A stretch of DNA of 64,000 nucleotides from the NCBI RefSeq assembly GCF_004000985.1, contig NZ_BIMH01000013.1:1-64000 (forward strand), written 5' to 3'. The position numbers and the translations under genes are program-made. The notes beneath the pieces are model-generated. The model had not been told where the DNA came from, searched no databases, and saw only the letters and a list, made by a program, of their open reading frames with translations. Positions 37,046-45,616 of the stretch are shown one piece after another; within the stretch, counting starts at the first letter, position 1, and every line of letters starts with the position of its first letter. Origin of the DNA: Paenibacillus validus NBRC 15382. Lineage in GTDB: Bacteria > Bacillota > Bacilli > Paenibacillales > NBRC-103111.

Positions 37046-37610
37046 CCCTGAACATACGGAGAAACTGGACAACCCGGAGCGGCGAAAAGTTCTGCCTCCA
37101 GAAAAGTTATTGGAATTATTGGAAATCCAAGATAACGACATTATTCTGGATTTGGGGGCAGGTACCGGTTATTTTACCATACCCGCGGCAGGACTTACCA
37201 ACGGGAAAGTGTATGCTTTGGACGTTGCACCACAGATGCTGCAATATTTGGGAAAGCGTGTGAAGGAGGAAAAACTGGACAATGTCGAGTTAATTGAAGG
37301 AGCCATTGAATGTATTCCCCTGGCAGGACAAATCGCCGACCATGTGATCGCTTCATTCGTCTTACACGAAGTAGAACCTTTGGAAAAAGGACTCCAAGAA
37401 ATGAGCAGAGTGCTAAAGCCGGGCGGAACAGTATTATGTATCGAATGGGAAAAAAAACAAACGGAACAAGGCCCTCCTCTCCGTCATCGAATACATTCCA
37501 ATGAGCTTGCAGAAGCATTTGAAGAGAATGGGTTCTTGGTTGAAAAACTGACCTATCCTTCCGATCAGCACTATCTTATTGTTGCAAGGGCTTGTGCACA
37601 TAACTGCTAA
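37026..37610 (+). CDS. Class I SAM-dependent methyltransferase (UbiE-like)
   Basis: The 194-residue protein has motif I LDLGAGTGYFTIPAA (about residue 41), the YALDVAPQML acidic loop, and a RVLKPGGTVLCIEWEKK motif. It is similar in type to methyltransferases in arsenic and other metalloid clusters, but lacks the cysteine triad of ArsM. AAGGTGG inside the kinase gene serves as its ribosome site. It converges with the metallophosphatase gene, overlapping by four bases. Confidence 0.87.
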   Translation: MTERRFNPEHTEKLDNPERRKVLPPEKLLELLEIQDNDIILDLGAGTGYFTIPAAGLTNGKVYALDVAPQMLQYLGKRVKEEKLDNVELIEGAIECIPLAGQIADHVIASFVLHEVEPLEKGLQEMSRVLKPGGTVLCIEWEKKQTEQGPPLRHRIHSNELAEAFEENGFLVEKLTYPSDQHYLIVARACAHNC

Positions 37611-39043
37611 ATACTGAAAATGCGGGGCGTATCATGAATTTCAATGGTTTGATGGGCTTGAAAAAAGTGCCTGATCGCATCATGGGCATGAATTCCCAAA
37701 TGCTTTTTGACGGACTGATATTGCCCGAGGATTTGTTCGCCGGCACTGACAATTCGGTATATGGCATCCTGTTTAAGCGGTTTATTTTGAACGAGAAAAT
37801 GTTCGATTCGCCGTCCTTTGGGGTTATATGGTTTATAAGCCATGATGACACCGGAAGTTCGCAACACATATCCGCCTTTCTGCTGAAACGGGTCCGGGGA
37901 AAAGACTTGCTCCAGGTTCGTTTCAAAGGCTTCAAGAATGAATCGCCCTTCCAGTTCTAGTGTAAACAATTCCGGGTTCGTCGGTATGATTTGATATAAA
38001 TCTTCCACAGTTATGACTCCCGGAAGAATCGGGGCGCCGTACCTCCAACCATGAGACAAAGCGATATCGGCATCTATCGCATACAGGTACGCGTCGGTGA
38101 TGAGACGGTCCATCGGCGTTTCATTCAAAAACATGCGATGAAGCGGTGTTTTCAGCTTGCCGATTTCTTCGCGCAGGAGCGTCTCGTAAGGTTGCTTGAT
38201 CTCCCGGATAAGACGCGAGAATTCCGGGTCTTCTTCGTATTCGTCCGCGTAAAGCGGAATAAGTTGATGCCGAATATGGGTTATTTTTCCGTTTTCAAAG
38301 GAAATATCGATTCTTCCGAGAAACGAAGTGCTTGCCCCGGATTGGACAATCCATGTGTTATTTTGTCTGATTGGTTTGTCGATTCGATCATGACTATGCC
38401 CGCTTAAAATGATATCGATCCCTTCAATGCAGGATGCCGCTTTTATATCCAAAGGCAGTCCCATATGGCTGATCACCACGATAAGATCCGCTCGCTCCTT
38501 CTCCCGTAATTGATGAACCACTTTTCTCATATCGTCTATATTTAGCGAAAAAGTAAATCCTTCCGAGAAAGAAGGAGGCATCGTTTGATCTACAAAAGGA
38601 TAAGTCCATCCCGTCAAACCGACCCGTATACCTTCGATTTCCCGAATCATATGCGAATGAAAAGGATTGACTTTGCCGGAGATTGGCTTGGCATTCATTG
38701 CCAATGCCGGTGCCGGAACTTGACTTATCAAAGAAAATAGCTGTTGGGGTCCGTAAGCAAAGTCCCAGTTCCCAGGTACCCAAGCATCGAGCGGCATTTG
38801 TCGGAGTAGCGGCAAGACGGCTTCACCCTTGGACAAAACTAGCGGTCCTGTACCATGAAACAAATCGCCCCCGTCAACAAACAGTACGTGGGGATGTTGT
38901 TGTTTTAAACATGTCACATAGCGGAAGATGCGTGAAAAGCCCCCGCAATGAATGTAGAACGGACGCGGATCGCCCCAGAAGAATTCCGGATGGGCGTCCA
39001 AACAACCGTGCGTGTCATTTTGTTGAATCAATACGAGTTCCAC
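37607..39043 (-). CDS. SoxB-like bifunctional metallophosphatase / 5'-nucleotidase
   Basis: The 478-residue protein has an N-terminal calcineurin-type phosphoesterase domain (residues 3-260) with NDTHG, DGGDLFHG, GNWDFAYG, SHMGLPLDI and GHSHDR. A 5'-nucleotidase C-terminal domain follows (290-460). Usual 5'-nucleotidases read GNHEFDYG at the third motif; here Trp replaces the metal-binding His as in SoxB (GHWEFTYG). SoxB removes sulfate from the thiosulfate-carrier SoxYZ with two manganese ions. There is no SoxYZ, SoxA or SoxX here and no signal peptide, so a cytoplasmic variant on another sulfur or phosphate ester is possible. GTG at 39043 follows AAGGGGGC. Confidence 0.8.
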   Translation of the reverse strand: MELVLIQQNDTHGCLDAHPEFFWGDPRPFYIHCGGFSRIFRYVTCLKQQHPHVLFVDGGDLFHGTGPLVLSKGEAVLPLLRQMPLDAWVPGNWDFAYGPQQLFSLISQVPAPALAMNAKPISGKVNPFHSHMIREIEGIRVGLTGWTYPFVDQTMPPSFSEGFTFSLNIDDMRKVVHQLREKERADLIVVISHMGLPLDIKAASCIEGIDIILSGHSHDRIDKPIRQNNTWIVQSGASTSFLGRIDISFENGKITHIRHQLIPLYADEYEEDPEFSRLIREIKQPYETLLREEIGKLKTPLHRMFLNETPMDRLITDAYLYAIDADIALSHGWRYGAPILPGVITVEDLYQIIPTNPELFTLELEGRFILEAFETNLEQVFSPDPFQQKGGYVLRTSGVIMAYKPYNPKGRRIEHFLVQNKPLKQDAIYRIVSAGEQILGQYQSVKKHLGIHAHDAIRHFFQAHQTIEIHDTPRIFSI

Positions 39044-39187
39044 ACTTAAGCCCCCTTGTTGAAGCATGTGATCCCAAGCTTATGGATAGTATGGGGAGTT
39101 CCAGCCTGTTTTTAAACCTTCTTTATCAGAACTTAACACAAGGCCGGTACGATCAAACGAAGAACATCCGGGAAGGGAGAGATGAGG

Positions 39188-39430
39188 ATGTCGTTTGGGT
39201 ACCGGGTTCTGGTTTGCGCCATTTTGATCCAAACTTATTTCGATTTGAAAACAAAGGCCCGGAAAGGAGGACGAAATTTCCAAATGCGACAAGAAGCGCT
39301 TGGCTTCTTGAAGACCGACTGGTTCGAAACGTTGTGTACCGCCATCGATCTTGATCCTTCCTTCGTAAGGAAGGAAATGCTCCGTGCTTCCGCCAATACC
39401 CGCAATAGGGCTCCCAGGATTAAAACATAA
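39188..39430 (+). CDS. Small hypothetical protein (80 residues)
   Basis: An ATG at 39188 behind GGGAGAG encodes an 80-residue protein. It has an N-terminal hydrophobic stretch (YRVLVCAILIQTYF), a basic middle, and a folded-looking EALGFLKTDWFETLCTAIDL segment followed by DPSFVRKEMLR. Short proteins with a WFE-LC helix pair and DP-VR motif occur in Firmicute accessory regions, so it may be real. The function is unknown. It lies between two minus-strand genes. Confidence 0.45.
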   Translation: MSFGYRVLVCAILIQTYFDLKTKARKGGRNFQMRQEALGFLKTDWFETLCTAIDLDPSFVRKEMLRASANTRNRAPRIKT

Positions 39431-39467
39431 ACAAAAGAAGGGACATGGCTGTCCCTTCCGCTCCGCG

Positions 39468-40226
39468 TTACTTGAGAACACTGCCGCCGAACACAAACCG
39501 ATATTCCCAGTGCTTGCCTTCAATGCTATCGATTCTTACCCCGCCGGATTTCACGGAATACGTATGCAAAATCTTGCCATTCCCCAAGTAAATGCCGTTA
39601 TGCGTGATTCGTTGTGCGGATTTGTCGATTCCGGAATAATTGGAACTTTTGCTTCCTTTATACGACATAAAGAACATGATGTCTCCTGGTTTCAAGTCTC
39701 GCCAATTCGTTGTTGTTTTTCCAATTTTTTTTACATATTCGGCTTGTGTCCGGGAATTGCCGGGAAGAATGATGCCGGCCCCGTCTTTAAACGCTTGTCG
39801 AACAAAGTCCGAGCAGTCGAAAGTCCTGGTATTGGAGCGGCTGGAACCAAATTCGTAAGGCGTTCCCAAATATTTTATACCGGCTTCAATCACGTTTTTG
39901 GCTGTGCCGGCAGCAGTTTGTGCGGTTTCACCGGAAGAGGCGCCTCCCACTGATATGTACCGGCTCTGTGTTGTGACATAACCGGTTTGCCCCTGGCCAT
40001 CCTTGATTTTGTACCAATAGGGGTTCACCCGTTCCAAAATATTCACATGTTCACCTGCCTGCAAATAACGAATGCGCTCGCTGCTTAGGGAAGGCTTGTC
40101 CCGAAAATTGACACTTTTCACGATGACGGCATCACCCTTGGCCGCCGAAGCGGAGTCTTGTCCCAATGAAATCGTTCCGGCAATAAAAGTCGTTACAAAC
40201 AGTGCCATAGCCAGTTTTTTCTTCAT
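39468..40226 (-). CDS. Secreted NlpC/P60 endopeptidase with SH3 domain
   Basis: The 252-residue protein has a signal peptide (MKKKLAMALFVTTFIAGTIS, cut near ASA-AK) and a bacterial SH3 domain (about 30-95, NFRDKPSLSSERIRYLQ). A C-terminal NlpC/P60 domain follows with the catalytic Cys in FDCSDFVRQAF, His in THNGIYLGNGK and a third polar residue near HTYSVKSGG. It cleaves gamma-D-glutamyl-meso-diaminopimelate peptides in the wall. The ATG at 40226 has AAGGAGG 11 bases upstream. It is unrelated in role to its sulfur neighbours. Confidence 0.93.
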   Translation of the reverse strand: MKKKLAMALFVTTFIAGTISLGQDSASAAKGDAVIVKSVNFRDKPSLSSERIRYLQAGEHVNILERVNPYWYKIKDGQGQTGYVTTQSRYISVGGASSGETAQTAAGTAKNVIEAGIKYLGTPYEFGSSRSNTRTFDCSDFVRQAFKDGAGIILPGNSRTQAEYVKKIGKTTTNWRDLKPGDIMFFMSYKGSKSSNYSGIDKSAQRITHNGIYLGNGKILHTYSVKSGGVRIDSIEGKHWEYRFVFGGSVLK

Positions 40227-40399
40227 CAACTGCAATTCCTCCTTGTGGATTTGGATAATTCCCGCGGCGGAAAATATCGGCTCGCGGTCTAATCCAAGCC
40301 TATCACAGGAGATGCAGTGAACCTGGATGTACATTTTTCCAATCGCTTAATCATTTCTTTAAAAAGAAGCGTTATCCTCATCTGCAAGGAGGTGGGGGT

Positions 40400-41080
40400 T
40401 TGCGCAGCATTCAAATCGGTTCTTTTGTCTTGAACGGACAACTGATTTTGTATTTCAGTTTTGGGGCGGCGGGCTGGTTGATGTTACAATATCGGCTCCG
40501 AAACATGCCGGAGCGGGGGTTGATCTTGTCCTGCGTATCAAACGCATTCTGGCTGTGGCTGATCGTCTGGAAAGCGAGCTACCTGCTCTTTCATCCGGTT
40601 GAAGCCATCCAACAGCCTGTTTCTTTCATCTATTTCGATGGCGGGGAACGCGGGAAATGGATGGCAAGCCTGGTTGCCGCGGTCTATATTTGGCAGAAGG
40701 CTTTGAAGCAAAACATTCCTTTAAAAATGTGGGTCGACATTTTCATCACGTATGCATTCGCGGGTTGGTCGGCCTGCCAAGTGTTGTTATTCATGATCGG
40801 GGAGGAGCCGGCCTGGTTTCATGCGGCAAGCGCCGGATTAACAGCGGTTCTTTTCATGTCTTTCTTGTTTTCTTCAAGAGGATCCGATTCGCCAATAGGA
40901 CTTGCATACGCCATTTGGTTCTCGATTGGACATGCGATGCTATGGTTTCTGGTCCCCGATCGTCCGATGTGGCTTTTGTCCTTCAGTAAACAGCAGTTGA
41001 TTTTTCTGCTCGTTGCCACGGGTTTGACCGGATGGGCCTGGTTGGACGAGAAGGTGAAAAAAGGAGGTTCTCATGGATAA
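40400..41080 (+). CDS. Multi-pass membrane protein, Lgt-like, in the ccdA-resA operon
   Basis: The 226-residue protein has about seven membrane helices. It begins QIGSFVLNGQLILYFSFGAAG, the way prolipoprotein diacylglyceryl transferase (Lgt) proteins begin, but lacks the clear Lgt catalytic HGG and ERE-type motifs. TTG at 40400 has a strong AGGAGGTGGGGG site. It overlaps ccdA by eight bases. A similar protein (63416) sits in the second ccdA-thioredoxin module, so the family seems tied to these redox exporters. The function is not known. Confidence 0.72.
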   Translation: MRSIQIGSFVLNGQLILYFSFGAAGWLMLQYRLRNMPERGLILSCVSNAFWLWLIVWKASYLLFHPVEAIQQPVSFIYFDGGERGKWMASLVAAVYIWQKALKQNIPLKMWVDIFITYAFAGWSACQVLLFMIGEEPAWFHAASAGLTAVLFMSFLFSSRGSDSPIGLAYAIWFSIGHAMLWFLVPDRPMWLLSFSKQQLIFLLVATGLTGWAWLDEKVKKGGSHG

Positions 41081-41795
41081 TATTTCGGTTTTCGCAGCCT
41101 TTGCCGCGGGGATGCTATCCTTTTTATCCCCTTGCGTCTTTCCGCTCATTCCCGCTTACGTTTCCCATTTGACGGGCTCGTCCTTTCAAGATGGCAAACT
41201 GGTCGTGCATCGGGGGAAACTGATTGTTCAGTCTCTTAGTTTTATTGTGGGTTTTAGTCTCGTTTTCATCGCGATGGGGGCTTCGGCAAGCTTTATTGGC
41301 CGCTTCTTTGCCCAGGAACGCGATTTGATCCAAGAAATAAGCGGTCTGTTGATTATTGTGTTTGGTCTGCAAATGGCCGGATTATTAAATCTCCGGCTGT
41401 TGATGTCCGGTAAAACATGGGAAATCAAAACGAACAGGAGCCGCGGCGCAATCCGTTCGCTGCTTACCGGCGTGGCTTTTGGCGCCGGCTGGAGCCCCTG
41501 TGTAGGGTTGGCGTTGTCATCTATTTTGCTTCTGGCCGGGTCTGCCGAAACGCTGTGGAACGGGGTTGGGTTGTTGGCCGTGTATTCCCTCGGATTGGGT
41601 ATTCCGTTTTTACTGATTTCATGGTTGCTGACGTATTCGCTGCAGTTCATGAAAAAAATGAACAGATGGATACCTCTCCTGTCCAAACTGAATGGCTGGC
41701 TGCTCATTGGGCTGGGGTTTCTGTTGTTTACCGGGCAATTGCAGAAGATCAGCGCCTGGCTATCCCAATATACGTTTTGGGAGATCAACTTTTAA
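41073..41795 (+). CDS. ccdA: Cytochrome c biogenesis protein CcdA
   Basis: The 240-residue protein has six membrane helices. The two cysteine motifs are SFLSPCVFPLIP (first helix) and GWSPCVG (fourth helix), which pass electrons from cytoplasmic thioredoxin across the membrane. The electron acceptor is most likely the thioredoxin-like protein encoded next. AAAGGAGG precedes the ATG. Confidence 0.95.
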   Translation: MDNISVFAAFAAGMLSFLSPCVFPLIPAYVSHLTGSSFQDGKLVVHRGKLIVQSLSFIVGFSLVFIAMGASASFIGRFFAQERDLIQEISGLLIIVFGLQMAGLLNLRLLMSGKTWEIKTNRSRGAIRSLLTGVAFGAGWSPCVGLALSSILLLAGSAETLWNGVGLLAVYSLGLGIPFLLISWLLTYSLQFMKKMNRWIPLLSKLNGWLLIGLGFLLFTGQLQKISAWLSQYTFWEINF

Positions 41796-41813
41796 CGAGT
41801 GGAGATGAAACGG

Positions 41814-42371
41814 ATGAAAAAAAGCATGATCGCTGTTCTGGTTTTGATAGGGCTCGTCGTTTATGGCGGATACGATTATTTTCACAAGTCTTCTTCAGAA
41901 ACCGGAAAAATTGCGGAATCGGGGGAAGCAAACCTGGAGACGGGCATTCTGAAGGGGCAGCTTGCGCCGGAATTTTCGCTTACGGATTTGCAAGGGAATC
42001 CTGTTCACCTGTCTGATTTTAAGGGCAAGAAAGTGCTGGTCAATTTTTGGGCGACATGGTGTCCGCCGTGTCGGGTGGAAATGCCCCATATGCAAAAATT
42101 TTATGAGGATTACCAATCGAAAGACGTTGTGATTTTGGGTGTTAACCTGACACCTACCGAGGAAAATCCGGATAACGTACAAGCATTTGTGAAAGAGCAA
42201 CAGCTCACGTTCCCCATCGTTCTGGACAAGGAAGGAGACGTCATGCAAACCTATCAGGTTGTCGCCTATCCCACGACATTCTTGCTGGACTCGGACGGAG
42301 TGATTCGGGAAAAGTTTCAGGGCGCGATTAATTACGACATTATGAAAGAAGCTGTTTCCAATATCAAATAA
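41814..42371 (+). CDS. ResA/TlpA-type extracytoplasmic thiol-disulfide oxidoreductase
   Basis: The 185-residue protein has an N-terminal membrane anchor (residues 4-20) and a thioredoxin fold facing outside with the active site WCPPC (Cys83, Cys86) in VNFWATWCPPCRVEMPHM. It probably takes electrons from CcdA to keep target cysteines, such as apocytochromes or metal proteins, reduced. The ATG at 41814 is chosen because GGAG ends nine bases before it. It is 18 bp after ccdA. Confidence 0.9.
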   Translation: MKKSMIAVLVLIGLVVYGGYDYFHKSSSETGKIAESGEANLETGILKGQLAPEFSLTDLQGNPVHLSDFKGKKVLVNFWATWCPPCRVEMPHMQKFYEDYQSKDVVILGVNLTPTEENPDNVQAFVKEQQLTFPIVLDKEGDVMQTYQVVAYPTTFLLDSDGVIREKFQGAINYDIMKEAVSNIK

Positions 42372-42391
42372 GACGGGAGAGGTTATGCCGC

Positions 42392-43039
42392 ATGAGTCAA
42401 TCGGTTAAAAAATTGATTTTGTTAACACTATCCGCTTGTCCGATGGGCCGCTCCATGAATACGGTCATCGGAGAATTGCTTGCCTGCAAAAAAGAGCTTG
42501 CATATGAAGTCGTCTATGTGGATGTTGACCATGAAACGACCAATCGATATCGCATTAAGATGAATCCCACCACGCTCTTTTTGGATGACAGCGGCGTTGA
42601 ATTGTACCGTATTGAAGGTTTTAAAGAAACGGAAGAGGTATGGAACTTGATTAGACAGATAGAAGAAGGATCGCTGCGATCGGAAGCGCCGCGGGAAGAA
42701 AACCGGGAGACTACCGAAACTTACACGATCTATTTGTTCCAAAACGGCAACGCCGTTCCGGTGGAGACAACGGTGATCAACAAGACTTCCGTTAAAGCGC
42801 CAAGAATAACAACGATTCAACAATTGTTGCGCACCCGGCCTGAAGGATTTGACAATCCGTTTCCGGCAGACACTTCGCTTGAGCGGGTTTCCTTTCATCA
42901 TGATTCTTGCGTCGTAACGCTCCGTTCGACAAATGAAGTGAGCATGGAAGAAACCGATCGGATGAAGACGTTGCTCAATCGTACCTTGGCGGCCTATGGA
43001 ATTACCGATATCAAATTGGAATGGACGATTTCTCGTTAG
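42392..43039 (+). CDS. Thioredoxin-fold domain fused to a GerMN-like domain
   Basis: The 215-residue protein begins with a thioredoxin-like half (about 1-95). It has one cysteine pair position as SACPMGRS and a cis-proline loop KMNPTTLFLDDSG. A C-terminal half (about 108-214) follows, with YTIYLFQNGNAVPVETTVI and a GVxR-like beta layout seen in GerMN (sporulation/germination) domains. No signal peptide is seen. It follows the ResA-like gene by 20 bp in the same operon. The fusion is unusual, and the GerMN assignment is tentative. Confidence 0.62.
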   Translation: MSQSVKKLILLTLSACPMGRSMNTVIGELLACKKELAYEVVYVDVDHETTNRYRIKMNPTTLFLDDSGVELYRIEGFKETEEVWNLIRQIEEGSLRSEAPREENRETTETYTIYLFQNGNAVPVETTVINKTSVKAPRITTIQQLLRTRPEGFDNPFPADTSLERVSFHHDSCVVTLRSTNEVSMEETDRMKTLLNRTLAAYGITDIKLEWTISR

Positions 43040-43275
43040 CCAATCATGTAAGCAAAGAAGGTTTAAAAGCCTTTTATTATTCCAATGTCGGGTTACCATG
43101 GCAAATATCACTCAATTCTGCACTCATCGGTGGAGTTGAAATAGACGTGTCGCTAGATGTCACGATAATCTACCAAATATGATTTGAGAACAAAGACTAT
43201 CTGGGCCTGAGGAAAAAAGTACTAAACTCTTTCAAGCGATTATTCGACAAATTCAAAAATTTCCCATTTTGGTTC

Positions 43276-43304
43276 TTGCCTGTTCCACAACCTGGTAATA
43301 TAAT
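43276..43304 (+). promoter_or_regulatory. Promoter of the c-di-GMP riboswitch transcript
   Basis: TTGCCT (43276-43281) and TATAAT (43299-43304) are exactly 17 bp apart. The expected start near 43311 lies just before the riboswitch. The rest of 43040-43275 shows no gene. Confidence 0.7.
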
Positions 43305-43326
43305 AATAGGTAATAAGTCTGACTTG

Positions 43327-43411
43327 GATAATGGCAAACCTGTTCGAAAGGCAGGGACGCAAAGCCACGGGTCTTCTGCATAATATTATGCAATGATAGC
43401 CGGGTTACCCT
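43327..43411 (+). ncRNA. Cyclic di-GMP-I riboswitch (GEMM)
   Basis: The conserved GEMM core is complete: GGCAAACC, a GTTCGAAAGGC tetraloop arm, GGGACGCAAAGCCACGGGTC, then TGATAGCCGGGTTACC. The GAAA tetraloop and its receptor-like partner are present. The element is followed by a terminator at 43420-43458, so ligand binding is expected to change read-through into the HAD gene. Confidence 0.93.
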
Positions 43412-43419
43412 ACAGTCAT

Positions 43420-43458
43420 CCAGAAGATACTACGTGTTTGGGGTAGTGTCTTTTTTGT
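43420..43458 (+). terminator. Expression-platform terminator of the riboswitch
   Basis: AGATACTAC pairs with GTAGTGTCT (one G-T pair) and is followed by TTTTTGTTTTTT. It starts nine bases after the riboswitch core. Confidence 0.85.
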
Positions 43459-43562
43459 TTTTTAGAAAAAATTGACGAAAGGAAGTGATCGTCTTCGATA
43501 TGTCCTGGGATTAATGTGAGATCGAGGTCTTAGGAAATTCAAACTAACTGAGGGGAGATGTA

Positions 43563-44246
43563 ATGAAGCACAGTAGAGATTTTTCGCAGTTTGACGGAAT
43601 ATTGGCCAATGGGGTGAATCATGCGGTTATTGATGTCGACAATACGATTACCAAAAGCAACATCGTACAGTTTTACTTGTTCATCAAGAGAGAACGCCTG
43701 AAGAACCGGCTGCTATGGTGGCTGTTTCTTGTTTACTGCTTGGCTGCGGCTCCATTCTATCTTGCAGTGGATCGTTTGTCGAGAGATTGGTTTAATCACG
43801 TATTTGTGCAAAGAAAGTTCGGGAAGTACGCCTATGAACAGCTAGAGAAATACGCTCAAAGGTATTTTGAAGAAATGCTCAAGAGGCAATTTATCGTTCC
43901 TGTGCACGATCTCATCTTTTATTTGAAGGAAAAAGGAGTTCAGGTCACGTTGTTGTCAACCAATTTCGATTTGATCGTAAAGCATTACGGAGCGTATTTT
44001 CAGGTTCCCTATGTATGTTTGCCCGTCGTTAAACAGGATTCGAGGATTCGAATCGACTTTTCTCAGCTGAAAGGATTTAAGCGCAATTACATCCAACGCT
44101 TGAATCCTGCAATGACGATGGCGATTGGAGATTCCAAGTACGATCTGCCGATGCTGGAGCATGTCCATTACCCGATCATCGTGGCAAACAAGAAAAAGAA
44201 ATGGATGAAGTCGATACAGAGGGAGGCTGTCTTGATTCGAGCATAA
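43563..44246 (+). CDS. HAD-IB-family phosphatase under c-di-GMP control
   Basis: The 227-residue protein is a haloacid-dehalogenase phosphatase. The nucleophile motif VIDVDNTIT, motif II VTLLSTN and motif IV GDSKYDLPML are present, together with a helical cap (about 35-115). It resembles SerB-like and lysophosphatidate phosphatase-like HAD-IB enzymes that act on small phospho-molecules. A hydrophobic stretch (LWWLFLVYCLAAAPFYLA, about residues 51-68) may bind membrane. The riboswitch leader ties it to surface-attachment or motility signalling. The substrate is unknown. Confidence 0.85.
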   Translation: MKHSRDFSQFDGILANGVNHAVIDVDNTITKSNIVQFYLFIKRERLKNRLLWWLFLVYCLAAAPFYLAVDRLSRDWFNHVFVQRKFGKYAYEQLEKYAQRYFEEMLKRQFIVPVHDLIFYLKEKGVQVTLLSTNFDLIVKHYGAYFQVPYVCLPVVKQDSRIRIDFSQLKGFKRNYIQRLNPAMTMAIGDSKYDLPMLEHVHYPIIVANKKKKWMKSIQREAVLIRA

Positions 44247-44315
44247 TTGAAGCCTCTGTCCACGACGGCGCTCCTCTTTAATCGGTAGTCAAAACGATTA
44301 AAGGAGTTGGACCGA

Positions 44316-45404
44316 ATGGTCTTTGTACTCATTGCATTGTGGACGATTGCAGCCATTTTGCTGATTATCAATCCCAAAAATGAACCGACACGCTGGGCGG
44401 CATTTACCGCATTTACAGGCGGTGGCGGGGGATTGTCGCGCGCGGTAACCGAAACGATCTTGCCCTATCTGGAGCAGTATCAAATCTCTACGCCTTCCCT
44501 TGAAGCATTCTTATTAAAGATGCACATGTTCGGCTCGTTTATGAATCATAATGGACTTCCTTATTGTTTTTTGATGTTCGCCGTCAGCTACTCCGGGTTA
44601 TTCCGCCGTAAAAAGAAAATGATCCTCGCAGGGGTGCTTCCCATCCCGATCATCGGGATGCTTTTCCTCACGTCGTTCACTCCCCCGATCCAGCATAACT
44701 TTCAAGCGCTGTTTTTTTGGTGCGTACCTTATCTGATCGTTGGTCTTATCCTGTTAACATACAGTTTTATGAAAGAGAAGAATCCGAAACGGAAAAGAAG
44801 CCGTTTATTTTCCAATATTGTTGCATTTCCCCCGATCCTGTTTCAAATCGTGGCGAACTATACATTAAAGGCGTTTTTCGATGTTCAGGAAGTATGGCGG
44901 TTTATGCCGTTTGTGATTACGATTCTGCTGGTAACATTTTTGCTCCTCGGCATCAAATATGGCGTACTCGGCGTCCGGATAAAGTTCGAAAAGGACCGGT
45001 TGGACGGTACGATGCGCGCCATCTCGTACGGGACAAGCATATTGAACCACACGATTAAAAATGAGGTCGGAAAAATCCGGATTGTCGCCGATCAGATTCG
45101 AAATCTGGCAGCTTCGTCTCATCAGGAGAAAATTGCGAGCGATGCAGCCGTTGTGCTTGATTCGACCAAGCATATGCTGGATATGGTGCCGCGCATTCAA
45201 AACCGGACGCAAGATATCATGCTGAAAGAGGGGATTCATGAGGTAACGGACATCCTAAGCCGCGCGCTTTCGATGACGAAAGTGTTCTTGGAAAAGCGGA
45301 GCGTTCAGGTTCATACGGATGTTGATAATAAGGCGATTTATCTACTCTGCGATCCGGTTCATCTTCAGGAAACGTTCCACAATATCATCGTCAACGCGGA
45401 TTAA
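44316..45404 (+). pseudogene. Histidine kinase, 5' part, interrupted by IS3-family element
   Basis: The 362-codon frame encodes a membrane kinase with about seven helices (residues 1-210) and a HisKA-like helix (LNHTIKNEVGKIRIVAD). The ATPase domain starts with NIIVNA, where the reading frame is cut at 45399 by the insertion sequence. The stop at 45404 is supplied by the element. The missing C-terminal part lies at 46931-47281 in the same orientation, so removing the element would restore the frame as NIIVNAAEAM. It partners the NarL-type regulator at 47253. AAAGGAG precedes the ATG at 44316. Confidence 0.9.
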
Positions 45405-45481
45405 CCCCTTAAGTTTGGACAGATGCTCACGAAAATAAGCTCATTCTTCGTTTTTCATTGCTTAAAAAGTTCCACCGCTTG

Positions 45482-45590
45482 CCATTGACTCGGAGCCTCC
45501 GCGGCGGATGGATTCTTTGCGAAAGGGCGAAGCCTACAAGTTTTCGCAAGGCAAATGAGCCTATCATCCGCCGCCACTCCATGTCAATGG
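45482..45590. repeat. Nested inverted repeat inside the IS element
   Basis: CCATTGAC (45482) pairs with GTCAATGG (45583), GCGGCGGATGG (45501) with CATCCGCCGC (45565), and TTTGCGAAA (45516) with TTTTCGCAAGG (45541). Together they form a long stem of about 108 bases that lies between the end of orfB and the left terminal repeat. Confidence 0.75.
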
Positions 45591-45616
45591 TTCGCCTGAC
45601 GGCCAAGCTCCCTGCA

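Noticed and set aside
39044-39067. ATG at 39067 for the SoxB-like protein
   Set aside because: The ribosome site AAGGGGG lies between it and the GTG at 39043, so the GTG is the better start.
43058-43080. Possible terminator after the thioredoxin-GerMN gene
   Set aside because: AAGG and CCTT give only a four-base stem, too weak to call.
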